64,000 nucleotides of DNA, from contig NZ_CP029191.1 of the NCBI RefSeq assembly GCF_008642335.1, positions 62,001-126,000 on the forward strand. Reading direction: 5' to 3'. Below are positions 50,408 to 58,814 of the stretch, in pieces (positions within the stretch are counted from its first letter, which is position 1; each line of letters opens with the position of its first letter). A model generated the notes under the pieces. It saw only the letters and a program-made list of their open reading frames with translations. It did not search any database and had not been told where the DNA came from. Position numbers and translations under genes: made by a program. Origin of the DNA: Streptomyces venezuelae (GTDB lineage Bacteria > Actinomycetota > Actinomycetes > Streptomycetales > Streptomycetaceae).

Positions 50408-52135
50408 TCAGTGCACGTGCCGGTCCTCCCCGCGCCCCTCCAGGGCGGCGGGCCGGCCGTTGTCCTGTCCGCCCGCATGACCGTTGACCTGGCCGCCCGT
50501 GTGGCCGCCGGCGCCGTGGTCGAGGTGGTCCAGGGCCTGCTGCAGCTCCTGCGGGGTGGGGTTGGCGATCTGCCCGTCGCTGAACCAGCGGCTGAGCCGG
50601 TGGCGCAGCAGCTCGGCGCGGGACTTGGGGTTGGGCACGCCGTCGCGGTCCTCGCGCACCGGGGCCGGCAGCGCGGGGTGGACCTCGCGGGAGAGCAGGG
50701 TGTACTCCTGCGCGCGGGCCAGGCGCTCGTGGACCTCGACGAACTCGCCGTGCGGCAGGCGCTTGATGCGGCCGGTCTCGCGGCCGTGCAGCAGCTTGTC
50801 GCGGTCGCGCAGCTGGAGGCCGATGCAGATCCGCTTGGTGACGACGTAGGTCAGCGCGGGGATGACGAACACCCCGATGCGCACCGCCCAGGTGATGGAG
50901 TTCATCGACAGGTGGAAGCGCTCGGCGAGGATGTCGTTGGAGCCGCCGAAGAACAGCACCAGGTAGAAGGCGGCCAGCGAGCAGACGAAGGCGGTGCGGG
51001 TGGGCTGCTCGCGCGGGCGGTCCAGCAGGTGGTGCTCGCGCTTGTCGCCGGTGATCCAGGCCTCGATGAAGGGCCACAGGCAGGCGATGGCGATCAGCAG
51101 GGTGGGCAGCACCACGGCCGGGACCAGCACGCCCATGTTGACGGTGTAGCCGGCGACGGCGAACTCCCAGGCGGGGAAGGCGCGCAGGGCGCCCTCGAGG
51201 AAGCCCATGTACCAGTCGGGCTGGGAGCCCTGGGAGATCTGGTCGGGCCGGTAGGGCCCGTACACCCACACGGCGTTGATCTGGGCGATGCCCGCCATCA
51301 GGGCCAGGACGCCGGAGACCAGGAAGAAGAAGCCGCCGGCCTTGGCCGCGTAGTGCGGCATCAGGGGCTGGCCGACCACGTTCTGCTGGTTGCGGCCCGG
51401 CCCGCGGAACTGGGTGTGCTTCTGGTAGATGACCAGGATCAGGTGGACGGTGACCAGGGCCAGGATGATGCCGGGCAGCAGCAGGATGTGGAAGCTGTAG
51501 AAGCGCGGGATGACGTCGGTGGCGGGGAACTCGCCGCCGAAGAGGAACATCGTCAGGTAGGTGCCGACCAGCGGGATGGCCAGCGTGACGCCCTCGGCGA
51601 TGCGCAGGCCGGTGCCCGAGAGGAGGTCGTCGGGCAGCGAGTAGCCCAGGAAGCCTTCCAGGGTGACCAGGATCAGCAGGACCACGCCGATGAGCCAGTT
51701 CAGCTCGCGGGGCTTGCGGAAGGAGCCGGTCAAGAAGTGCCGCAGGGTGTGCGCCATGGTCGCGGCGATCATGGTGAGGGCGGCCCAGTGGTGCAGCTGG
51801 CGGATGAACAGGCCGCCGCGCACCTCGAAGCTGATGCGCAGGGTGGAGGCGTAGGCCTCCGACATCTGCACGCCCTGCAGCGGGACGTGCGGTCCTTCGT
51901 AGACGGTGTGGGCCATGCTCGGGTTGAAGAACATGGTCAGGTACAGGCCGGTGAGGATCAGGATGATGAAGCTGTAGAGCGCGATCTCGCCGAACATGAA
52001 GGACCAGTGCTCGGGAAAGACCTTGCGCATCAGGGTGCGCCACTGGTAGATGCCGAGCCGGCCGTCCGCCCAGTCCGCGATGCGTTCGCCCTGCGGTGCC
52101 GTGGTCCGCTGCGGCGCCTTGTCGGTGATGCTCAT
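50408..52135 (-). CDS. qcrB: Cytochrome bc1 complex cytochrome b subunit (QcrB), stand-alone copy
   Basis: The product is 575 aa, ATG 52135 behind GGGAGGG. Heme-ligand helices are visible (HHWAALTMIAATMAHTLRHF and FYSFHILLLPGIILALVTVH), as is the Qo-site motif PDWY (GSQPDWYMGF) of actinobacteria. About eight transmembrane helices are followed by a cytoplasmic extension ending in a Gly/His-rich tail. Housekeeping qcrB normally follows qcrC and qcrA; neither is here. A lone copy among prenyltransferase and flavoprotein genes is best explained as a resistant target for a bc1 inhibitor made by the cluster. Confidence 0.93.
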   Translation of the reverse strand: MSITDKAPQRTTAPQGERIADWADGRLGIYQWRTLMRKVFPEHWSFMFGEIALYSFIILILTGLYLTMFFNPSMAHTVYEGPHVPLQGVQMSEAYASTLRISFEVRGGLFIRQLHHWAALTMIAATMAHTLRHFLTGSFRKPRELNWLIGVVLLILVTLEGFLGYSLPDDLLSGTGLRIAEGVTLAIPLVGTYLTMFLFGGEFPATDVIPRFYSFHILLLPGIILALVTVHLILVIYQKHTQFRGPGRNQQNVVGQPLMPHYAAKAGGFFFLVSGVLALMAGIAQINAVWVYGPYRPDQISQGSQPDWYMGFLEGALRAFPAWEFAVAGYTVNMGVLVPAVVLPTLLIAIACLWPFIEAWITGDKREHHLLDRPREQPTRTAFVCSLAAFYLVLFFGGSNDILAERFHLSMNSITWAVRIGVFVIPALTYVVTKRICIGLQLRDRDKLLHGRETGRIKRLPHGEFVEVHERLARAQEYTLLSREVHPALPAPVREDRDGVPNPKSRAELLRHRLSRWFSDGQIANPTPQELQQALDHLDHGAGGHTGGQVNGHAGGQDNGRPAALEGRGEDRHVH

Positions 52136-52470
52136 GCCCGTGCGCCCTCCCCTCGCCGCTGAGTCGTCACAGGCACACCCGGGCCGGCCGGTGAGGGCGC
52201 GGCGGTGGGGGCGGCCTGCAGCGGCGCAAACGGGCCCGTGCCGTGAAGCGGGTCGAACGCTATCGACACGGTGTGCGGCCGGACAACCGTGCTCGAGCCG
52301 GAACCCGGCCCCAACTCCACCGTTTCTTGAGCGAGTTTCGAGCCGTCCCGCCGCGCAGGTGCCATGACCCCGCCCAACTGGGCGGTCATTGCTGGCGAGT
52401 TGCCCCGGCGCGTGCGCCCCGGTCTCCCCAAGTGGGCCTCAACAGCGGCTAGTTGCTGCGCTCTTGTCAT
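52132..52470 (-). CDS. Possible small ORF coupled to qcrB
   Basis: A 112-codon ORF, ATG 52470, overlaps the qcrB start by four bases (ATGA). The N-terminus MTRAQQLAAVEAHLGRPG looks protein-like; the rest is Pro/Gly/Ala-rich and it has no good ribosome site. It may be the leader rather than a gene. Confidence 0.3.
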   Translation of the reverse strand: MTRAQQLAAVEAHLGRPGRTRRGNSPAMTAQLGGVMAPARRDGSKLAQETVELGPGSGSSTVVRPHTVSIAFDPLHGTGPFAPLQAAPTAAPSPAGPGVPVTTQRRGEGARA

Positions 52471-52529
52471 GCCCGAAGCCTATGTCGCGGGCATTTGGCA
52501 CTCGCGCCCGGCACCCCCTTGTCCGCGCC

Positions 52530-53045
52530 CGGGGGGCGGGAGGCTCCCGGGGGGCGGGCGGCTCCCGGGGGGCGGGCGGCTCCCCCCGGGGGGGAGGAGG
52601 GGGAGGCTCCCCCCGGGGGGGCGGGGGCCTCAGGGCGGCGGCGCTCGCCGGTCGGGACCGGGGTGGGTCTCAGGGGTGCGGCGCTCGTCCGGCGGGGATG
52701 GGGCGGGCCTCCTCAAGGCCGGGCCGGGGTGGGTCTCAGGGGTGGCGGCGCTCGCCTGCCGGGGCCGGGGCGGGGCGCAGGGGCGGCGGCGCTTGCCCGG
52801 CGGGAAAGAGGCGGGTCAGGGCCGGGCTGGGGTGGGTCTCAGGGGTGTCGGCGCGCCCGCCCGGCGGGGAGGGGCGGGGCAAGGCCGGGCCGGGGTGGGC
52901 CTCAGGGGTGGTGGCGCTCGCCCGCCGGGGCCCGGGCGGGGCGCAGGGGCGGCGGCGCCCGCCCGGCGGGGAAGAGGCGGGTCAAGGCCGGGCCGGGGTG
53001 GGTCTCAGGGGTGGCGGCGCTCGCCCGCCGGGGCCGGGGCGGGCC
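52530..53045. repeat. GC-rich minisatellite arrays downstream of the FAD oxidoreductase
   Basis: From 52530 to 52620 GGGGGGCGGG(A/C)GGCTCCC repeats recur. From about 52640 to 53045 the block GGGTGGGTCTCAGGGGTGGC and its followers recur about every 63-67 or 102-104 bp (near 52661, 52728, 52830, 52893, 52997). The last copy contains the stop codon and final codons (PAGERRHP) of the FAD gene, so the array consists of duplicated 3' ends of that gene. Confidence 0.8.
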
Positions 53046-55338
53046 ACTGGGCCGAGGAGCCGGCCGGGTGCAGGCGGGCCGAGCCGGTGGCCACGCCGAT
53101 GACGGGCACCGCCGGGGCCGGGGCACGGCGGCGGCGGGCGTGCTCGCCGTGGGTGATGCTGGGCGGCGCCGGCACGGGCGGCGGGACGGGGACCCGGCGG
53201 GCGCGCGGACCGGGCACCACGGCGAGCGTCCCCACGGCCTGCACCCGCGCCAGCAGCCGGGCGGCGGCATACGGCTCGGTGACGGCCTCGGCGGCGATCC
53301 GCGCAGTCACCCGCCGGGCCAGCCAGGCCCGCAGACCGCGGGGCGGCCGGCCTGGGTCGGCGGTGCGGGATCCGCCCGCGAACCAGGCCCGCGGGCCGCG
53401 GGAGCGGGCCGGGTTGGTGGCGGGAGCGGCCGGGGGGTGCGGGGTGGCCGTGGCGGGGCTGGGAGTCGTTGCGGCGGGGCGGGGGGTGACTGCTGCACCT
53501 GCGGTGGCCGTCACGCCTGGGGACGCTGTTCTGCCTGGGGTGGCTGCAGGGCTGCGCGCGCCTGCGGAACCGGGGGCGGCTGTCGTACCTGCTGCGCCGA
53601 CGGTGTCTGGCGCGTCTGCGGCGCCGGTGGGAACTGCCGCACCTGCCGCGCCCGGCATGCCTGCGGCGCCGAAGGCGGGTGCAGGGTCGAGGGTGCCCGC
53701 CACATCTGCCGCCCCGGGCGGAGCTGCCGCACCCGCCGCGCCCGTCACGCCTGCGGCACCGGAAGCGGCGGCAGGGTCGAGTTGGCCCGCCGGGGCTGCG
53801 GCACCAGCGGTATCAGGGACGTCCGCGGTGCCCGCCGAGCCCGCCGAGCCCGCCGCACCTGCGGCCCCTCCAGGGCCGGGGGTGCCTGCGGTGCCGGCCA
53901 CGCCTGCTAGGCCTGCCGCGCCCGTCACGCCTGCGGCACCGGAAGCGGCTGGGTCGAGTTGGCCCGCCGGGGCTGCGGCGGCGGCGGTGTCAGGGGCGTC
54001 CGCCGTGCTCGGCGCGCCCGCCGTGCCTGCGGTGCTGGCCGTGCCTGCGGTGCCGGGGACGGCTGCTGGCGTACCTGCTGCGGCAGGGGCGCTCGCCGCG
54101 TCCGGGGCGGCTGTCGTGCCTGCGCCTGCAGAGTGGGGGGCCACTGCGGGGGCGGGGCCTGTGGTGCGTAGGTGGCGGGTGCTGGACTGCCAGGCGGGGG
54201 ACAGCCGGTGGGCCAGGGCGCGGCGCAGGCGGTAGGCCAGGCCCACCGTCGTGCCGTGGCCGCTGAGCATGCCGTCCAGGACGAGGGCGCTCTGCACGGC
54301 CAGGGTCATGCCCTGGCCGTGGGCGGGGTCGGTGACGGCCAGGGCGTCGCCCATCACCAGGAACTGGTCGGGCCAGCGGCGCAGTTGGTCGTAGTGGCGC
54401 CAGCGGTTCTCGGTGCGGGTGCAGGTGTGCACCGGGCCCAGCGGGGTCGCGCTCTCGATGACGTCGCGCAGCAGCGGGTGGCGCAGCAGGCCCGCCGCGT
54501 GCAGCAGCGCTGCGTGGTCGGTGGGCGGCGGGGTGCCGTCGGCGAAGGTGAGGGTGAGCGCGAGGCGGCCGCCCTCGATGACGTTGAGGGCCCCCTGGCG
54601 GGGGTGGCCGGGCGCGGCCGTGAGCAGCAGGCTCTGCCAGTCGGCGACGTGGCCGAGGGGCGGGGCGAAGACGGTGGAGGCGTACGTGGTGCGGGCGGGC
54701 ACGACCGTTTCGCGGGGCGGCTCGTAGCCGAGGCCGGCCAGCCAGTGGGGGGCGCGGGAGGCGTGTCCGGAGGCGTCCACCACGAAGTCGGCGGGTATGA
54801 GGCGGTGCGGGCCCGCACCGCCGGGGCCGGGCCGCTCGCGCCGGCGGGTCCAGACGCCGGTGACGGTGTCGTTGGGGCCGCCCTGAAGACCCTGCACCTC
54901 GTGGCCGGCCAGGAAGGTGACCGCGGGTTCGGCGCGCAGCCGGGCGCGCAGGACGGCGTCGATCAGGTCGCGGGAGGCGCTGAGCATCGACAGGTCCGCG
55001 TCGAAGCGGGGCAGCCAGCCGGCCGGGCCCAGGACCAGCGCGTCCTGGGGCAGGCGGATGCGGACCGCGCCGGCGCGGGCGAAGTCGGCGCCGATGCCGG
55101 GGAAGAGTTCCTCCAGGCCCTGCTGGGCGGTGGTGGTGAGGCTGTGGGTGTGCCGGGCCTGGGGCAGGCCGCGGCGGCGGGCGGCGCCGCGCGGCAGGTG
55201 GTCGCGCTCGATGACGGTGACGTGGTCCATGGAGTTGGCCAGGGCCCGCGCGGCGGTGAGCCCGGCGAGGCCGGCGCCGATCACCACGGCGTGGCCGCGG
55301 CCCCCGCTCTGCTCGACGCCGCGTGCGTCCTGACTCAT
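53005..55338 (-). CDS. FAD-dependent mono-oxygenase/epoxidase with a roughly 260-residue low-complexity insert
   Basis: The product is 777 aa, ATG 55338. Residues 15-400 are a flavoprotein of the terpene-epoxidase-like group: VVIGAGLAGLTAARALA, LPQARHTHSL, LEELFPGIGADF and the GDALAVTDPAHGQGM motif. Residues about 400-660 are Ala/Gly/Thr/Pro/Asp repeats with near-duplicate blocks such as GQLDPAASGAAGVTGAAG. Normal C-terminal helices return at about 670 (ARRVTARIAAEAVTEPYAAARLL, in part). Relatives such as XiaO epoxidise a prenyl side chain, which would fit a prenylated aromatic. Confidence 0.8.
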   Translation of the reverse strand: MSQDARGVEQSGGRGHAVVIGAGLAGLTAARALANSMDHVTVIERDHLPRGAARRRGLPQARHTHSLTTTAQQGLEELFPGIGADFARAGAVRIRLPQDALVLGPAGWLPRFDADLSMLSASRDLIDAVLRARLRAEPAVTFLAGHEVQGLQGGPNDTVTGVWTRRRERPGPGGAGPHRLIPADFVVDASGHASRAPHWLAGLGYEPPRETVVPARTTYASTVFAPPLGHVADWQSLLLTAAPGHPRQGALNVIEGGRLALTLTFADGTPPPTDHAALLHAAGLLRHPLLRDVIESATPLGPVHTCTRTENRWRHYDQLRRWPDQFLVMGDALAVTDPAHGQGMTLAVQSALVLDGMLSGHGTTVGLAYRLRRALAHRLSPAWQSSTRHLRTTGPAPAVAPHSAGAGTTAAPDAASAPAAAGTPAAVPGTAGTASTAGTAGAPSTADAPDTAAAAAPAGQLDPAASGAAGVTGAAGLAGVAGTAGTPGPGGAAGAAGSAGSAGTADVPDTAGAAAPAGQLDPAAASGAAGVTGAAGAAAPPGAADVAGTLDPAPAFGAAGMPGAAGAAVPTGAADAPDTVGAAGTTAAPGSAGARSPAATPGRTASPGVTATAGAAVTPRPAATTPSPATATPHPPAAPATNPARSRGPRAWFAGGSRTADPGRPPRGLRAWLARRVTARIAAEAVTEPYAAARLLARVQAVGTLAVVPGPRARRVPVPPPVPAPPSITHGEHARRRRAPAPAVPVIGVATGSARLHPAGSSAQWPAPAPAGERRHP
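53450..54135 (-). repeat. Coding repeat inside the FAD oxidoreductase
   Basis: Interspersed GCC/GCG/GGT-rich blocks encode Ala/Gly/Pro/Thr strings. A block of about 70 bp (around 53738-53808) reappears nearly unchanged near 53920-53985. Confidence 0.75.
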
Positions 55339-56180
55339 CTCGGCCGCCCTTCCGGTGCGTTCGTGGTTGCATCATGCGGCGTGCGCGCGCCCGTACGGCG
55401 GGATTTGCCCAACCCCCCACCGCTCCCCCGCCCTTGCCGTCCCCGCGCCCGGCCCGTCCCCGGCAGCGCCCCCGCCCGGCCGGGCGCGCCCCGATCTCCC
55501 TGGTGAGACCGCATGCGCGCGCCCGCCGCCCGGACCGGTCCCCGGTCCGGGCGCGGCGCGGGCCGAGGCCAGCGGTCAAGCGGTCCTCGAGGCGGCCGCG
55601 ACAGGGGCTGTGGCGGACGTCGAGCGGAGGTCGCGGGGCTCGGGCGGGGGGTATGGGGCGTTGCTGGGGGGGGTGCGGGGCGCGGCCGGCCCTGTCCGGG
55701 GGGTGCGGGGCGCGGCCGGCCCCGTCCGGGGGACACGGAGAGGGCTGCCCGCCGGGGTGGGGGTGCGGAGAGGGCCGCCCGCCGGGGGGTGCGGTCGCGG
55801 GGCGGCCGCCGGGGTGGGGGTGTGGTCGCGGGGCGGGTGCTCAGGGGGTTCGCCTGCCGCGGGGGCACGGCGGCTTCGCAGGCGGCGTCTTGCGGAGGGG
55901 AGCGCTCCCGGGGCAGCCCTCCCCCGCGAGGGGTCTGGCGTGAACGGTGCGCGGCCGGGCGGGAGTTGACCGGAAGTGGCGGCGTCCGGCGCGCCGCTGC
56001 CGGGCCCGCAGAGGGCGCGTAACTCCTGCTGGTACTACCGGTACGCAGGGCAGCGCAACGTACCCCTGAAACCCAACCCCGCGGGTGCTGGCGGGGGTTG
56101 GTCCGGCCGGAGCCCGGGCGCCGCCCCCGCCGGCCCCCCGGAGGGGGCGGGGCGGCACCAGGGGCCGGGACGGGTGGCGG
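55339..56180. other. 842-bp region without a convincing gene
   Basis: The promoter of the FAD gene should be at the left end. From about 55630 to 55850 short tandem repeats (GGGGTGCGGGGCGCGGCCGGCC, shown in part, and GAGAGGGCCGCCCGCCGGGG variants) dominate. Near 56030-56060 is an AT-richer spot with GGTAC repeats. ORFs here follow the repeats and do not look real. Confidence 0.5.
55630..55850. repeat. GC-rich tandem repeats
   Basis: Units of about 32-45 bp built on GGGTGCGGGGCGCGGCCGGC and GGAGAGGGCCGCCCGCCGGGG recur four or five times with variations. Confidence 0.7.
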
Positions 56181-57260
56181 TCAGGTGGTGCGGTAGGCGA
56201 CCTGCGTGGCCATCGCCGTCAGTTCCGTGCGCCACACCGGGTCGATGGGCACGTCGGCGATGGCGTCGCAGCCCTGTTCGACCAGGGCGGCGATGTGTTT
56301 TTCGACGTCGTCGGGGACGCCGGTGTCCACCAGGCGGCGGCGCACCTCGTCGGGGGTGTGGCCGGGCTCGGTGATCAGGCTGTGGATGCGTTCGTCGCGC
56401 TGCATCGCCCAGCCCAGCAGCAGGGTCATCTTGTGCTGCTGGAAGTCGAGGCCCGCGGGTTTGCCGGTGTGCGCGGAGTCGCCGAAGGCGTCCAGCAGGT
56501 CGTCGCGGAGCTGGAACGCCTCGCCCACCGCCTCGCCGTACTTGGCGAAGGCGGGGGCCAGGTCGGGGCGGCCGGCCGCGCTCGCGCCGACGGCCAGGGG
56601 GCGGTGGATGGTGTAGTGGCCGGACTTGGCCAGGGCGATCCAGCGGGACAGCCGCGGGTCGACGGAGAACTCGGCGGCCGCGGTCATGTCCATGTACTGG
56701 CCGATCATCAGCTCCGAGCGCAGCGTGTTCCACACTCCCTGCACTGCCGCGGGCGCGGCGCTCATCAGCTGTTCGCTGTAGACCAGGGCGAGGTCGCCGA
56801 CCAGCAGGGCGACGCCTTCGCCGTAGCGGCGCGATTCGCCCTGCCAGGCGCGGGCGGCGTGCAGCGCGCTGTGGTGGGCGTGCACGGTGGGCAGGCCGCG
56901 CCGGTGGCTGGAGGCGTCGATGACGTCGTCGTGGATGAGGGCGGAGGCGTGCAGCATCTCCAGGGCGGCGGCGGCCGAGACGACGGCGGGGTCGGCGGGG
57001 TCGCCGTCGGCGGCGAGGTAGCCGGCGATGCAGAAGGCGGGGCGGATGCGTTTGCCGCCCGCCGCGACCAGTTCGCTCAGCGCGTCCACGGCGCCGACCG
57101 CGCGGTCGTTCACGTCTGCCCATAACTCGTGCTCGGCGGAGAGGAAGGCGCGCAGGTGTCCCTCCATTCTCTCCAGCAGATCGTCGCGGGTGCGGCGCGC
57201 GGTCGCGGCCAATTCCTGGTCGGTTCCGTCGGTTTCGATACAGGCCATTTCCATAGCCAC
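56181..57260 (-). CDS. E-type polyprenyl diphosphate synthase
   Basis: The product is 359 aa. GTG 57260 is chosen because AAGGGA is six bases upstream; in-frame ATGs at 57254 and 57247 are alternatives. Substrate-binding GGKRIRP, the first Asp-rich motif IHDDVIDASSHRRG and the second QLRDDLLDAFGD are intact. The residues four and five positions before the first motif are small (Ala, Ser), which permits C20 or longer chains in this family. It may supply the prenyl donor for the ABBA enzymes. Confidence 0.92.
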   Translation of the reverse strand: MAMEMACIETDGTDQELAATARRTRDDLLERMEGHLRAFLSAEHELWADVNDRAVGAVDALSELVAAGGKRIRPAFCIAGYLAADGDPADPAVVSAAAALEMLHASALIHDDVIDASSHRRGLPTVHAHHSALHAARAWQGESRRYGEGVALLVGDLALVYSEQLMSAAPAAVQGVWNTLRSELMIGQYMDMTAAAEFSVDPRLSRWIALAKSGHYTIHRPLAVGASAAGRPDLAPAFAKYGEAVGEAFQLRDDLLDAFGDSAHTGKPAGLDFQQHKMTLLLGWAMQRDERIHSLITEPGHTPDEVRRRLVDTGVPDDVEKHIAALVEQGCDAIADVPIDPVWRTELTAMATQVAYRTT

Positions 57261-57444
57261 AGCTTTTCCCTTGCGTTGAGGTGGGGCAGGGGGCGGTGTC
57301 ACCGGGCGGCCGGGGGCGGGCCGCCGGCCGGAGGGGCCGGAAGGGGTCCCGGAGGGAGGGCCCCGGACGGGGGCGCGCGGCAGGGGGGTCGGGAGAGGTC
57401 TGGGGAACGGCGCCGGGAGGGGCGCGGGGCAGGGAGCAGAGGGC

Positions 57445-57486
57445 GGGGGCGGGGGCGGGGGCGGGGGCGGGGGCGGGGGCGGGGGC
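57445..57486. repeat. Hexanucleotide microsatellite (GGGGGC)7
   Basis: Seven perfect GGGGGC units, preceded by GGGC. The G-rich strand is the template strand for the polyprenyl synthase transcript. Confidence 0.9.
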
Positions 57487-57743
57487 GGTAAAGCAGGGCG
57501 TCATCCGTCCAAAGCGAAACATGAAGAACCCTGGAGTTCTCCTTTAGAAAAGAGGAATCTCAAATTCCCCTTTAGGGCAGATCGATTACGAAATGAAAAA
57601 TTTACAACCGCTGGATTACCGCTCCCTTCCCGGTGGGACGCACGTTGACACCCCCCGACCGGTCATGGAACTCTCCGAGGGCACCCATAGCCGTGACTAG
57701 GCGGCGGTGGGGTCCGGGGACACATCGGGGGGATGGACCGCAC

Positions 57744-57821
57744 ATGACAGCCGTATTCACTGAGTGCATCAGGGCCTGCGCCTATAGGGCCGGGCCTGAA
57801 TTCTTTGCCGGAATTTCCTGA
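57744..57821 (+). CDS. Possible 25-aa peptide
   Basis: ATG 57744 has GGGGGGA upstream and the frame ends at TGA 57821. The peptide starts MTAVFTECIRACAYRAG and contains two cysteines. A hairpin CACGT-TGCG-ACGTG follows at 57837. It could be a leader peptide for the operon to the right, or chance. Confidence 0.3.
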   Translation: MTAVFTECIRACAYRAGPEFFAGIS

Positions 57822-58008
57822 ACGGGACCGTTCCGCCACGTTGCGACGTGATGACCGTTCAGCGGCCCGCATCCGAAGGCTCCGGCCACGCCCCCCACTC
57901 TTTCCCTTTCCGGGGGCCATCGATTCAGCAATTCACTGCGGCATCCGGTACGGGAGACGTGTGTCTTCGTGCCGGGTGCGGGGCGCGTCAGCTCATGAAG
58001 GAGATTCA

Positions 58009-58635
58009 ATGGAGTTTCACTCATGCCCCAGGAACCATGACCGGCAGGTCCCTGTCGCCGCCGGCGCCGTCCTGTGCACCGGCTGTGTCGAGCAGCTGGA
58101 GCGCAACCTGCGCACCCTTCCCGGTCTCCACCAGGAAGGACTGCACCACATTCTGTCGACGTCCCGGCGGCGGAACCCGACAAAGGTGTCGGGCAGCCGC
58201 AGGCGGGATCATCTGAACATTTCCGCGCTCGATGCCAGGAACAATATTCTCGCGATCCTGGAGTCGTGGTCCGGTTTTGTCGTGGAAAAGCGGGGGGTGG
58301 CCGCTCCCGGGCGTTCCGTACCGCATCTGGCCTGCTTTTTGATTCTCCATCTGGAGTGGCTTGCGACGCAGCCGCCGGCCGCCGAATTCGCCGATGAAGT
58401 CGAGAGTCTCCAGATGGAATCGCTGCGGGCCATCGACCCGGATTCCGAGGATGAGAAGGCGCCGGTCATCGGGTGTGTCGTGGACGACTGCCCGGGGACG
58501 ATCAATGCGTCGCCGCGCCCCGCGCGGCCGGCGGTCCGGGGCAGTGTCAGCTGTTCGTCGGGCCATTCCTGGGAAATGCGCGAATTGCTCACCATCCGGC
58601 ATCTCATGGACCGGCAAAGGAAGGACGCCGCATGA
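58009..58635 (+). CDS. OvmZ-like regulatory partner protein
   Basis: The product is 208 aa, ATG 58009 with AAGGAG five bases upstream. The N-terminus has a zinc-binding-like CP..H...CTGC, the middle is helical (ILAILESWSGFVVEKRG) and the end has C...C and a repeated Cys pair (VIGCVVDDCPG...VSCSSGHSW). The arrangement fits the OvmZ-type proteins found next to a small HTH protein in Streptomyces clusters and phages. The next gene overlaps by four bases. Probably regulatory; mechanism unknown to me. Confidence 0.65.
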   Translation: MEFHSCPRNHDRQVPVAAGAVLCTGCVEQLERNLRTLPGLHQEGLHHILSTSRRRNPTKVSGSRRRDHLNISALDARNNILAILESWSGFVVEKRGVAAPGRSVPHLACFLILHLEWLATQPPAAEFADEVESLQMESLRAIDPDSEDEKAPVIGCVVDDCPGTINASPRPARPAVRGSVSCSSGHSWEMRELLTIRHLMDRQRKDAA

Positions 58636-58814
58636 ACCGACCGCCGCGCCACCGGCTCGTTCCCACGAATGTGGCCGCACTGGCCACGGGTGTGTCCGAA
58701 GCGACCATTCGCAAGTGGGTGAGCCGGGGCAAGATAACCCGCTACGGCACACCGGGCCGCTCCCAGTTCGACATAGAAGAGCTCACGGAGATCGCTCTGC
58801 AGCGCCAGCGCTGA
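58632..58814 (+). CDS. Small MerR/excisionase-like HTH protein
   Basis: The product is 60 aa; ATG 58632 overlaps the OvmZ-like stop (ATGA). VAALATGVSEATIRKWVSRGKITRYGTPGRSQFDIEEL (in part) is the winged HTH of helix-turn-helix_17 proteins. It is translationally coupled to its neighbour, as in other OvmZ pairs. It likely binds DNA, perhaps in the divergent region to the left. Confidence 0.8.
   Translation: MNRPPRHRLVPTNVAALATGVSEATIRKWVSRGKITRYGTPGRSQFDIEELTEIALQRQR

Larger units (their letters stand above)
57261..58008. other. 748-bp divergent region with an AT-rich core
   Basis: It holds a GGGGGC tract (57445-57486) in the synthase leader and inverted repeats AGAAC-N6-GTTCT (57525-57540) and GGAAT-N5-ATTCC (57554-57568). 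The latter lies between two copies of CCTTTAG (57541 and 57569). An AT-rich stretch follows at 57575-57620. Divergent promoters for the synthase and the downstream OvmZ-like operon must be here; I cannot assign boxes safely. Confidence 0.5.

Noticed and set aside
52640..53045. CRISPR array
   Set aside because: The units are contiguous and degenerate with no unique spacers, and they are derived from a gene end; no cas genes are present.
52364..54235. 623-aa plus-strand ORF with Ala/Pro repeats
   Set aside because: It reads through the minisatellite and the antisense of the repeat insert; no domain is visible, whereas the minus frame is a flavoprotein.
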